Below are positions 8,997 through 17,105 of a DNA stretch of 55,911 nucleotides, one piece after another. The DNA lies in NCBI GenBank assembly GCA_964480475.1, contig CAYZPW010000006.1, positions 1 to 55,911 on the forward strand. The letters are read 5' to 3'. Positions within the stretch are counted from its first letter, which is position 1, and the number at the start of each line of letters is the position of its first letter. Made by a program: the position numbers and the translations under genes. This stretch comes from CAYZPW01 sp964480475 (GTDB taxonomy: Bacteria > B130-G9). Under the pieces are notes generated by a model. That model saw only the letters and a program-made list of their open reading frames with translations, was not told the origin of the DNA and did not search any database.

Positions 8997-9389
8997 TCAG
9001 AAGCCGTTGGGCGACTCGAACTGAAGCTCGAAATGGCGTTTGAGCCATTTTTTCAGGGGGACCTTCATGAGATTCCGTGTCGGCGGGACGAGGCAGCACA
9101 GGCCGATGAAGTCGGTCAGAAGGCCAGGGGTCAGGAGCAAAAGGCCTCCTGCGAGGACGAACGCGCCGCTGATGAGCTGTTCCGCGGGGATGATCCCATC
9201 GTTGAGGTCTCGCTTGACGTTGTTGAGCGTCGCAAAGCCCTGATGCCTCGCGAGGAGCGCCCCAAGCACGCCGGTGAGGATGACGATCGCAACGGTCCGC
9301 GGGGCACCGATTCGTGCGCCGACCTCGATCAGAACGTAGAGCTCGACCACCGGAACCAGTGTGAACAGCAGCAGTAGCTTGAAGAGCAT
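8997..9389 (-). CDS. fxsA: FxsA family membrane protein
   Basis: A small inner-membrane protein. 130 residues; the first hydrophobic segment LLLLFTLVPVVELYVLIEVG is the diagnostic FxsA start (PxxExxxLIxVG). A second hydrophobic stretch TVAIVILTGVLGALLA and a third AFVLAGGLLLLTPGLLTDFIGLC follow, then a basic tail. The family was named after suppression of F-plasmid exclusion of phage T7 in E. coli; the normal function is not known. It lies 175 bp upstream of the M1 peptidase on the same strand, with no obvious functional link. Confidence 0.85.
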   Translation of the reverse strand: MLFKLLLLFTLVPVVELYVLIEVGARIGAPRTVAIVILTGVLGALLARHQGFATLNNVKRDLNDGIIPAEQLISGAFVLAGGLLLLTPGLLTDFIGLCCLVPPTRNLMKVPLKKWLKRHFELQFESPNGF

Positions 9390-9477
9390 TCGCTGACGAT
9401 AGCCCTGTCAGGTTTGTGCGTCTAACGGTTTCTTAGTGACACGCGTATCCGCCGTGGGAATGGTTGTTCAGGCCGCT

Positions 9478-9525
9478 GTAGGGGCGTGCTGAAAGGCAAA
9501 CGGGTGCGGCGAGCAGCACCCCTAC
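9478..9525. repeat. GTAGGGGCGTGCTG...CAGCACCCCTAC inverted repeat
   Basis: A 12-13 bp inverted pair encloses about 20 bp, between fxsA and the 3' end of the Ig-like protein gene. The ends match the GTAGGGGC family, but it is much shorter and lacks the pyrimidine part. Confidence 0.6.
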
Positions 9526-9578
9526 GCAAGACAGTCCACAGCGATTCCTCCGAAGAGTGGCCGCGCTTCTTCGGCCCG

Positions 9579-12248
9579 CTACGGCTCGACCGTTATGTAG
9601 GGATAGACGTTGCTGACGTTGCCAGCGTAGTCAAACGCGATGATCTGAAGCATCACGAGTCCCGGGGGCCTCGAGTTCGCCTCGAGCGTGAAGCTCCGGA
9701 CGTAGAAGCCATCGCCCGGCTCATCGTCGGTCTGAGAGCCGTCGTCAAGCATCACGATGCCGGTCGGCATGCCATCGACGTATATCTCGACGCGCTCGAT
9801 GTCCTCCGGGCCATTGGGGTCAACGACCAGCGCCTTCAAAAGGACTTCGCTCGTCTGGGAGATATCCACGGCTGGTGGATAGAAGCCGCCGACGAAGATG
9901 ACGGGCTGGGCGTTGACCAGCGGGATAGGCGTGGAACCTTGCGGGGCGCGATCGCCGGCAAGCGAGGCGCGGAATACCCCGCTCGGGTCATCGGGCAGCG
10001 TTGGGCCATAATTGTCCATGAGCGCCTGTATTCTCCAGGGCACGTCAGTCGGATCGAATCCCTGGTCGAGCATTGGCGGAGACTTCCTTCTCGACCTATC
10101 TACAATGGTCAGATATGGCCACAGTGAGCTGAAGCTGCCGTAGATGTCTTCGGCCGCGATCTCGTAGATGGGCAGCATCCCAACCAGGCCGGCTCTTGCC
10201 ATGTATTCGTGATAGTAGAAGACGCCGTTGCCCTCAAAATAGCCGATTAAGTCGAGGAAAATCCCGACCGGGTGGTGGCGCTTGGTCGCGGCGTTCATCA
10301 CATACATCTGGACGTTCCTGATCATGTCCATGCCCTCGCCGTACTCGACGAGTGCCCACGCCTCGAACTCGCCAATGTCTGACACGTAGATACCGGTGTT
10401 GCCCCAGCCCGCCATAGCTACGGCGGGAACGGCCGAGCACGTGAACGACCAAGTGACCGGGGCCATGATGTTGCCGTTCTTGTCCGCGGCGGTGGCCAGA
10501 AGCGTTACAGTCTCTCCTTCAGTGAATGGGACTCCAGGCACGAATGTGCAGTTGATGAGCGTATCGTCGCCGGGCACATCTTGCTCCATGATGAGCAGGG
10601 GTGTTACGCCGATGCCGTTGACCATCAGCGTAATGGTGGTCTGATTCACGCCGACGCCCGAATCATTGACCTTGAAGAATATATCGGTATCGACCGAGAC
10701 GTTGTATGCGTTGTTAGCTGGCCTCCTCGAGGTCAGGACGGGTGGCGTGTTGTCAACCGTTGAGAACGACCAGCTGTCTTCACCTGGCATCCCCGCCAGA
10801 TTCCAGGCCTTGCCCCTGACGGTGTATGTCTGGCTGTCAGCAAGCCCGTGGTTGAACCATACGTGGTAGCCATTGTCAATTGCGCTCTTGCTGACGAGCT
10901 TGCTCTCGCCGTTGATCGACAACTGGATTGAGCTCTGCTCAACACCGTAGAGCGCATCGGTAACGTCAACGCTTATCGTGTATTGGCCCGGCGGGACATC
11001 TGTGGCGCCGTCCCGGGGCTCTTTATTTGTGAAGCTCGGCCCGCCCTCGCCTATCGTGAACCTGAGCTCACCCTCGAAGTCCTGCTGTATGCCGCACTGC
11101 TGCTGCGCCGTGAAGCGGACATTGACCCATTCGTCCATGTTGTAGGACGTTGGGTGATCATAATTGACGTGGAAGCCCTCGTGGTCATCCAGCGGGTCGA
11201 ATGTTGCGCTGGACGTAATCTCTCGCTCGCTCAGGTCCGATTGCTGCTGAATATAGAGCCGCATCGAGGACTCGTCGATACACGACTCATCATCGTATAT
11301 GTCGAAGTATATTGGCGTGTCCTTATCGACGCCCGTCTGGCCATCGCCCGGATACACGTTGTCCCACACCGGGGGCGTCGTGTCCGCGGGCACGGTATCA
11401 AACCTGTAGTCCTGCCGGGTCTGGTTGCCCGCGTAGTCTGAACAGTAAATCGCGAAACCGTGGCCGCCGGCATCCCAACAGCCAAATCGATGTCTGGCCA
11501 CGACGTGGTAGCCGCCCTCGATCCGCTGATAATCAAAAGGAACTACATTGAGCCAGACGATATCCAACGTGCTTATATCAACGCCGCATCGGTCCAGAAT
11601 GTCGAACTCGAACTCGGTGCACAAGGGCTGGTCCGTTGAATTATCTGGGGGGTCGAAATTCGTTATCGTGGGTCCCTCGTCGTCGTAGGGGTCAAGCTCC
11701 TCGACCCAGGTCACGAGCTGCGGATTGTAGTTCTGATAGTCGGCCACGGTCGCTTTCCAGTTGTAGATATTGAAGTCGTGGTCGATTACGACGGCAAGCG
11801 GGACATTGCTGTTCTCCAGCGTCCGATACAGGTCCCCCGCAGATGCGCCCCAGGCCTGTTTGTCGGGATCGTACAGGACTGGGAACGTGGCGTTGGGCAA
11901 GTTGGGTCGCATAGCTAGTATCTCTTCCCGAGATTCCTGAGCCAAGCCGCCGATCGCGAAGAACCTAAAACAGCCAGCGTTTTCGTATAGTGCCCACAGA
12001 CCGTTCGTGAGACTCGTCAGTATCTCCCTTTGCTCCGCTGGGTGGTCCCGTGGGGTGAAGAAAAAAAGAACTAAAATCGCGCCTTCGTGGTGCGATAGTG
12101 TGACCTGCTCGCCATAACTAAGTGAGATGGGGTTAATATCCTCAAGCACAAAGTCCTTGGCCGCCTGGCCCTGCGTTAAGAGGGGCGCCAGCAGCAAAAC
12201 AGCGAAAGACAACGCTATACACGAAAAACCTAGACTGCGACTGGACAT
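9579..12248 (-). CDS. Secreted thioredoxin-fold protein with tandem Ig-like domains
   Basis: 889 residues. The ATG at 12248 has GGAGGG 6 nt upstream; residues 1-29 are a signal peptide. About 30-180 read like an AhpC/redoxin domain (KDFVLEDINPISLSYGEQVTL ... ILVLFFFTPRDHPAEQREIL ... FPVLYDPDKQAWGA ... PLAVVIDHDFNIYNW). The active-site Cys pair expected after the FFF strand is absent (TPRDHPAEQ instead), so it is unlikely to be a thiol oxidoreductase. About 190-610 hold four or more Ig-like repeats, each opening with a P-x-x-G/N-x-x-V/Q pattern (DPPDNSTDQP, PGDGQTGVDKDTP, PRDGATDVPPG, RPANNAYNVSVDT). The C-terminal 280 residues contain another beta-sandwich (VVDPNGPEDIERVEIYVDG). A surface-exposed structural or binding protein is most likely. 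It is divergent from the sigma factor gene. Confidence 0.75.
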   Translation of the reverse strand: MSSRSLGFSCIALSFAVLLLAPLLTQGQAAKDFVLEDINPISLSYGEQVTLSHHEGAILVLFFFTPRDHPAEQREILTSLTNGLWALYENAGCFRFFAIGGLAQESREEILAMRPNLPNATFPVLYDPDKQAWGASAGDLYRTLENSNVPLAVVIDHDFNIYNWKATVADYQNYNPQLVTWVEELDPYDDEGPTITNFDPPDNSTDQPLCTEFEFDILDRCGVDISTLDIVWLNVVPFDYQRIEGGYHVVARHRFGCWDAGGHGFAIYCSDYAGNQTRQDYRFDTVPADTTPPVWDNVYPGDGQTGVDKDTPIYFDIYDDESCIDESSMRLYIQQQSDLSEREITSSATFDPLDDHEGFHVNYDHPTSYNMDEWVNVRFTAQQQCGIQQDFEGELRFTIGEGGPSFTNKEPRDGATDVPPGQYTISVDVTDALYGVEQSSIQLSINGESKLVSKSAIDNGYHVWFNHGLADSQTYTVRGKAWNLAGMPGEDSWSFSTVDNTPPVLTSRRPANNAYNVSVDTDIFFKVNDSGVGVNQTTITLMVNGIGVTPLLIMEQDVPGDDTLINCTFVPGVPFTEGETVTLLATAADKNGNIMAPVTWSFTCSAVPAVAMAGWGNTGIYVSDIGEFEAWALVEYGEGMDMIRNVQMYVMNAATKRHHPVGIFLDLIGYFEGNGVFYYHEYMARAGLVGMLPIYEIAAEDIYGSFSSLWPYLTIVDRSRRKSPPMLDQGFDPTDVPWRIQALMDNYGPTLPDDPSGVFRASLAGDRAPQGSTPIPLVNAQPVIFVGGFYPPAVDISQTSEVLLKALVVDPNGPEDIERVEIYVDGMPTGIVMLDDGSQTDDEPGDGFYVRSFTLEANSRPPGLVMLQIIAFDYAGNVSNVYPYITVEP

Positions 12249-12502
12249 AATTGTCCCTCCGAGTTCATTGCGTGCGCCTCAGACAGCGACCGAGGCGAAA
12301 AATGGCTTATCTATACAACACTCACTAGAATGGAATATAATCGGGCGCGTGGTTCACTTCAAGTGTTTTTTGGGCGAGCTGCTAGAGTAGGTGTGTCTGG
12401 GAATTAGATGAGCCCGAAACGCAAAGGGGCTTTGCATTCGCCGGAGTTGGAACCAGCGTGGTTATGGGCATGTTTTACATAAGAGCACTGAACGAGTAGG
12501 TA
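12249..12502. other. Divergent intergenic region between the Ig-like protein and the sigma factor gene
   Basis: 254 bp that must hold promoters for both directions. A GGAACC at 12449-12454 resembles an ECF -35 box, but I could not find a convincing -10 partner at 15-17 nt. No hairpin terminator, RNA gene or open frame of interest was seen. Confidence 0.4.
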
Positions 12503-13081
12503 ATGCCGCTAACAGACGATGAGCTGATTGACCAAGTTCGTGCGGGAGACCTGCGGAGCTTTGAGGAGCTCATCGACCGTTACCGCAATCAGGTTTTCAA
12601 CTTTGTTTATAGGATTCTGGGCAGCCGCGACGAGGCGGAGGATATACTCCAGGATGCGTTCATGAAAGTCTATCAACACCTACCTCGGTATAAGAAGCAG
12701 TCCAAGTTCTCAAGTTACTTGTTCACTATAGCGCACAATCTGTCGATGAACAGGGTCAACTATAGGAAGCGTTCTCAGATGAAACTGGACACGCTCGCAC
12801 AATCGGACCGCGAGATGAGCGTTACCGACAGGACGCCTGACGCGCAGCTGAGGGAGAATGAGATAGCGATTGTTGTACATAGAGCAATTGAGAAGCTTCC
12901 GCCCAAGTATAGGGCAGCTCTTGTTTTAAGTGAGTTTGAGGGCTTCTCCTACAAGCAGATAAGCGACGTTCTGAACTGTTCGGTGGGGACGGTTAAGTCC
13001 CGCATCTTCAGGGCGAGAGACCTTTTGAGAGGATATTTGAAGGGCTATGAAGAAGAGGGCCTGCAAGAGAAGCTTAATTAG
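12503..13081 (+). CDS. ECF-type RNA polymerase sigma factor
   Basis: 192 residues with the two-domain layout of extracytoplasmic-function sigma factors. Region 2 (about 15-85) contains FEELIDRYRNQVFNFVYRI, the DEAEDILQDAF core-binding motif and WTIAHN-like FTIAHNLSMNRVN. Region 4 (about 130-180) contains IEKLPPKYRAALVLSEFEG and the helix-turn-helix YKQISDVLNCSVGTVKSRI that reads the -35 element. The start has only a weak GTAGG just upstream. The anti-sigma gene overlaps its last 35 nt, the usual partner arrangement. It heads the long run that includes the secretion genes, so those are probable targets (inference). Confidence 0.92.
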   Translation: MPLTDDELIDQVRAGDLRSFEELIDRYRNQVFNFVYRILGSRDEAEDILQDAFMKVYQHLPRYKKQSKFSSYLFTIAHNLSMNRVNYRKRSQMKLDTLAQSDREMSVTDRTPDAQLRENEIAIVVHRAIEKLPPKYRAALVLSEFEGFSYKQISDVLNCSVGTVKSRIFRARDLLRGYLKGYEEEGLQEKLN

Positions 13082-13970
13082 GATTTCGGCATTCCTTGAC
13101 GACGAGCTATCGGCGCTCGAGCGGCAGAAGCTCGAGTCGCATCTGGCCGTATGTCCCGACTGCTCGGGCTATCTGGATGAGCTCCGAGGTCTTTCCGGCC
13201 TTGTCAAATCGCTGCCGGCGCTTGAACCCGGCCGGGAGGCCATTTTAGAGCTCAAGGCGAGGCTTCGGCTGGTAGCCGACGATGCAAAGGAGGGCGTGTG
13301 CCAAGCGATGCCAATCAGGCTTTCGGCGTTCCTCGACGATGAGCTATCGGCATCCGACCGAGAGCAGGTCAAATCACATCTTGCTGGCTGCCCTGATTGC
13401 TCAAGCTACCTGGAAGAGCTCCGGGCCGTCTGCGGACATTTGAGGCTCCTGCCGCAGCTCGAACCGCGTGAGGAAGTAATCGCGGGGCTCAAAGCGAAGA
13501 TTCGCTCAGCCAAAGTAAGTGAGCAAAAGCGTCCCGCTCCGGTTTTCGGTTTCCCGCGGCTTAGGCCCGCGCATTTCGCGCTTGCGGCCGCGGCAGTTGC
13601 AGTTCTGTTCTTCACGGTTTTGCTTTTCAAGCTCTCCCCATTCGGGCCGGGGTCTCCCGTTGCCGACGTCGCTTCCGAGGCGCAGCCCTCAGCCGGGGGC
13701 GCGCCGGTAGGCTCGGAGGCGGTTGCGATTGATTTGGCCGACGTCGATCTCGACAGGGGTAAGGCTCGGTTGCTTGCGGAGTTGGCTTCTGAGGAGAGCG
13801 AAGATAGCGATTACTCGAGTGAAGAGCGCTCGGAAGGCTCTCTCGAGGTCTTTGACCCTTATCACGGCGATACGCGCGGCCGAGTAGTTCACTCCGTTAG
13901 CTTCGGTGACCTCTCCGCCAGACGTGCTCCGGTTTCGTCTCGCGTTTTGTTCGTGAGTTACGGCAATTGA
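13047..13970 (+). CDS. Membrane anti-sigma factor with two zinc-finger (ZAS/zf-HC2) modules
   Basis: 307 residues. The first 120 or so contain the anti-sigma zinc-binding module twice: Cys6...ISAFLDDELS...ESHLAVCPDCSGYL, then a Cys about 80 residues on...LSAFLDDELS...KSHLAGCPDCSSYL. In both copies the first Cys sits 12 residues before the first Asp of LDD, as in the family, and HxxxCxxC completes the site. A transmembrane helix follows at about 170-195 (FALAAAAVAVLFFTVLLF). The distal part is an acidic, Ser-rich periplasmic tail ending near SYGN. It should hold the upstream sigma factor at the membrane until a signal releases it. The start at 13047 overlaps the sigma gene by 35 nt, with AAGGG upstream. 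Duplication of the module is unusual. Confidence 0.88.
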   Translation: MKKRACKRSLIRISAFLDDELSALERQKLESHLAVCPDCSGYLDELRGLSGLVKSLPALEPGREAILELKARLRLVADDAKEGVCQAMPIRLSAFLDDELSASDREQVKSHLAGCPDCSSYLEELRAVCGHLRLLPQLEPREEVIAGLKAKIRSAKVSEQKRPAPVFGFPRLRPAHFALAAAAVAVLFFTVLLFKLSPFGPGSPVADVASEAQPSAGGAPVGSEAVAIDLADVDLDRGKARLLAELASEESEDSDYSSEERSEGSLEVFDPYHGDTRGRVVHSVSFGDLSARRAPVSSRVLFVSYGN

Positions 13971-13988
13971 GCAGGCGGGAGTTGCCGG

Positions 13989-15308
13989 ATGAGCGGCAGT
14001 TTGACGATAGGGAGGTCTAGGAGGTCTAGTTTGAGAAGAATGTTGGCGCGGGGCATGTTGGTGCTTCTGCCCGTTATGTGGCTTGGTTTTGCGAACGCTC
14101 AGAGCAGCTACGATCTGGGCAATTGCCTTTTCGCTCAGGGGCTGCTCGCGGAGGCGGCCGAGGCCTATGAGAAGTCGCTGCACGAGGGGAGCAGCGACGT
14201 TGTGGCTCACGCCAGATTCATGCTCGCAACCTGCTTTGAACAGATGCGGGACTTCGATGAGGCGGACAAGAATTACCGACTCGTTTGGCAGCTCTTTCCG
14301 AGGAGTCCCTGGGCGGATGACGCGCTTCTGCGTGTTTCAAGCCACCTTCTCACGTCTCCCGACCTCGATGATGTGAGGGCCGCCAAGTCATACCTTCTCA
14401 AGCTTCAGGGCCTCTATCCCACGTCCTCTCTGACCGCAGAATCGCTATGCCTCTTGGGCGAGAGCAACACACGTTTGCACGAGTTTGACGAGGGGATAAA
14501 GAATCTGACTGAGGTCCTCGACAAACACACTGAAAGCGGCCTCTTGCCTCGGGCGCATTTCGCACTCGGGAGGCTCTATTCTGAAGACCGGAATCCGCTG
14601 CGGGACTTTGAACGGGCGATAGATGAGTACAGGCTCGTGATTGAGGAGGATGCCAAGTGCGGCTACGCGCCTTGGGCCTATTTCTCGATTGGCAATATCT
14701 TGCGGGAACAGAAGAAATGGGAGCACGCCAGGCCTTATTTCCAGATAGTTATCGAGCGGTATGGCGGGACCTTCTGCGCGGCCGCAGCGAGGCCAATGCT
14801 TGTCCTATCACAGGTCGAACGAGACCAGTTCCTGCGGGGGCGCGAGTCGTTTGAGCAGTTGCTGGAAATGATCAATCAGGCTCGTCAACCTGTCGCACCT
14901 AAAAAGGTCCAACACCTGCCTCCGCCTGCGCAGGTGATAACGCTCGAAATAATCTCGGACGAGGCTTACTCAGACGAACATCGCGCGATTTACAAGGGAG
15001 ACGTGAAGGTCTCTGCGGGCAAGATGCGGGTTTTCGCCGATCACGTCGTGTGCGAGCTCGCCGACCAGATTCTGCGGGCGTCCGGTAAGAGCACAAGAAT
15101 GCAGTTCGACAAGCATTTCGTGCTGGACTGCAAGCGTCTCACGTTTGACATTAGAAACCAGCGAGGCGTTGCCTCAGGATGCGTCAGATTCGTCGAGAGT
15201 GACCCTGGGTTGGGTCCGTCTTCGACCACGCCGAAGGCAAAAACAGTCAAGCGCCTCGTCTTTGAGATAAAAAGCGGCGAGACACTCTCACTCTCGGTGC
15301 AGGAATGA
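13989..15308 (+). CDS. Periplasmic TPR protein with C-terminal LptA/OstA-like domain
   Basis: 439 residues. A basic N-terminus and hydrophobic segment MLVLLPVMWLGFANAQ form a signal peptide cleaved near residue 38. About 40-300 are TPR-like helical repeats (YDLGNCLFAQGLLAEAAEAY, ARFMLATCFEQMRDFDEADK, ALGRLYSEDR, AYFSIGNILREQKKW), of the YbgF/BamD type. About 318-420 look like an LptA/OstA beta-jellyroll: ISDEAYSDEHRAIYKGDVKVSAG, MRVFADHVVCEL, ILRASGKSTRMQFD. LptA modules carry LPS across the periplasm; here the fold may bind lipid or just be structural. The gene sits 19 bp after the anti-sigma gene and its stop overlaps the gspE ATG, so it belongs to the secretion operon. The domain call rests on pattern recognition only. 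Confidence 0.7.
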   Translation: MSGSLTIGRSRRSSLRRMLARGMLVLLPVMWLGFANAQSSYDLGNCLFAQGLLAEAAEAYEKSLHEGSSDVVAHARFMLATCFEQMRDFDEADKNYRLVWQLFPRSPWADDALLRVSSHLLTSPDLDDVRAAKSYLLKLQGLYPTSSLTAESLCLLGESNTRLHEFDEGIKNLTEVLDKHTESGLLPRAHFALGRLYSEDRNPLRDFERAIDEYRLVIEEDAKCGYAPWAYFSIGNILREQKKWEHARPYFQIVIERYGGTFCAAAARPMLVLSQVERDQFLRGRESFEQLLEMINQARQPVAPKKVQHLPPPAQVITLEIISDEAYSDEHRAIYKGDVKVSAGKMRVFADHVVCELADQILRASGKSTRMQFDKHFVLDCKRLTFDIRNQRGVASGCVRFVESDPGLGPSSTTPKAKTVKRLVFEIKSGETLSLSVQE

Positions 15309-17023
15309 GGCTTTCCTTCGAGACGCCGGCCATGCTTGAGCGCCTGCTCGTTCAAACCAGCAAGGTGTCACGCGAAGACCTCCAGCAGGCGTTTCTCCAG
15401 ACAGGGGCATCGAATGACGGCGCAATCGGTGCGCTTTTGGCCGCTCAGAAGCTGACCGAAGATGGCCTTGCGGAGACACTTGCCAAGCACCTGGGCTGTC
15501 TCCTCCTGAAGTATGCGGATTTCCCCGAGGAGTTCGTCGATGTGCCCTCGCTTTCGGCGAAGTTCCTGAAGGAGCATTTCATACTTCCGCTTCGGTTCGA
15601 GGACAACAAGTTGGTCGTCGTGATGGCCGATCCGCTTGACAAGTACACACTCGACAACGTCCGGCTAAGCATCGGCAAGGGGGTGAAGATAACGGTCTCT
15701 TCTCGGCGGGACATTCTGCGAGCCCTCGAGGACCGGTTTGGCGACGCAACGATGGACGAGATCATTGAGGACCTCGACGAGGAGGACCTCGAGCTGATCG
15801 GCTCGGAGGAGGATGAGGACATCGATCACCTTCGGGACCGCGCGTTTGAGGCGCCGGTCATAAGGCTCGTGAATCTTCTGATCTCTCGCGCAGTCGAGGC
15901 AGGCGCGAGCGACATCCACATCGAGCCTTTTGAGGGCCAGCTGAAGATTCGCTACAGAGCTGATGGCGTGCTTCACGACGTCGAATCGCCGCCTCGTGCG
16001 CTTGAGTCGGCCATCGTGTCCAGGGTGAAGATCATGGCGGACCTCAACATAGCGGAGCGTCGGCTTCCGCAAGACGGCAGAATCGGCCTCAAGGTGGGCG
16101 GCAAGAAAATCGACCTGCGTGTCTCGACGGTTCCGACGCTTCACGGCGAGAGCGTCGTGATGAGGGTGCTCGACCGCGAGAGCATGGGCTTCAGCCTTGT
16201 CAGCTTGGGCTTTGACGAGAAAACGCTTGAACAGTTCGACTTCCTCATCCGCAAACCTCACGGCATCGTTCTCGTCACAGGCCCGACCGGCAGCGGCAAG
16301 ACGACCACGCTGTATGCGGCGCTGGAGAAGATCAACTCGCCCGATAAGAAAATCATCACGGTAGAGGACCCGGTGGAATACGAGCTCGCGGGCGTGAATC
16401 AGATCGAGGTCAAGCCAAAGATCGGCCTGACGTTCGCCAGCGGGCTGCGTTCGATCGTTCGTCAGGACCCGGACATCATCCTCATCGGCGAGATTCGCGA
16501 CCTCGAGACGGCCGAGATTGCTATCCAATCGTCTCTTACGGGCCATCTCGTCTTCAGCACGGTTCATACTAATGACGCCCCTACGACGATCACACGACTT
16601 CTGGACATGGGTGTCGAGAACTACCTTCTTGCCTCAACTATCGAGGGGATACTCGCCCAGCGGCTAGTGAGGCGTTTGTGCGCCCAGTGCAAGGAAAGCT
16701 ACAAGCCCTCGAAGCTGGAGCTTTCGCAGATCGGCGCAGAACATTCTAAGGAGTTCGATAAGACGTTGTATCGGGCTGTTGGGTGTGACGAGTGCGATCA
16801 AACTGGTTACAGAGGCAGAATCGGCATCTATGAGCTCTTGATCATGACGGACGAGATGACCTCGCTGATTCTTGAGAAGGCTGCGGCGCACAAGCTGCGG
16901 CAGGAGGCGTTGCGTCACGGCTCTCGGACGCTTCGAGAGGATGGCTGGCTGAAGGTGGCCGCCGGGATAACCAGCATCAGCGAGGTCCTGAGGGTCACCC
17001 AAGAAGAGCTTATCGAGATGTAG
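15305..17023 (+). CDS. gspE: Type II secretion assembly ATPase GspE
   Basis: 572 residues; the ATGA overlap with the upstream gene implies translational coupling. Residues 5-150 are an MshEN-type N-terminal domain that docks to GspL. The core has the SDIHIEPFEG motif, a D-box around YRADGVLHD, Walker A GPTGSGKTTT (about 326-335), EDPVEYEL (Asp box), Walker B with GEIRDLETAEIA and the His box STVHTNDA. Two CxxC pairs (RRLCAQC near 458 and GCDEC near 494) form the zinc tetracysteine finger typical of GspE/PilB. It powers pseudopilus extension from the cytoplasmic face. Surrounding gspF-D genes identify it as the secretion rather than the pilus enzyme. Confidence 0.93.
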   Translation: MRLSFETPAMLERLLVQTSKVSREDLQQAFLQTGASNDGAIGALLAAQKLTEDGLAETLAKHLGCLLLKYADFPEEFVDVPSLSAKFLKEHFILPLRFEDNKLVVVMADPLDKYTLDNVRLSIGKGVKITVSSRRDILRALEDRFGDATMDEIIEDLDEEDLELIGSEEDEDIDHLRDRAFEAPVIRLVNLLISRAVEAGASDIHIEPFEGQLKIRYRADGVLHDVESPPRALESAIVSRVKIMADLNIAERRLPQDGRIGLKVGGKKIDLRVSTVPTLHGESVVMRVLDRESMGFSLVSLGFDEKTLEQFDFLIRKPHGIVLVTGPTGSGKTTTLYAALEKINSPDKKIITVEDPVEYELAGVNQIEVKPKIGLTFASGLRSIVRQDPDIILIGEIRDLETAEIAIQSSLTGHLVFSTVHTNDAPTTITRLLDMGVENYLLASTIEGILAQRLVRRLCAQCKESYKPSKLELSQIGAEHSKEFDKTLYRAVGCDECDQTGYRGRIGIYELLIMTDEMTSLILEKAAAHKLRQEALRHGSRTLREDGWLKVAAGITSISEVLRVTQEELIEM

Positions 17024-17105
17024 CGGCCGGAGTTTGCGCCGTGCAGCTTCGCACTGTGTTCTTAATGTGTTGTCCTTGAAAATCAGCATGAATCGGAGAT
17101 GAGCG

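Noticed and set aside
12449..12480. ECF-type autoregulatory promoter before the sigma gene
   Set aside because: GGAACC is present but no matching -10 at the right distance was found; left as a possibility only.
15665..16567. 300-codon minus-strand frame opposite gspE
   Set aside because: Antisense shadow; gspE motifs are complete on the other strand.
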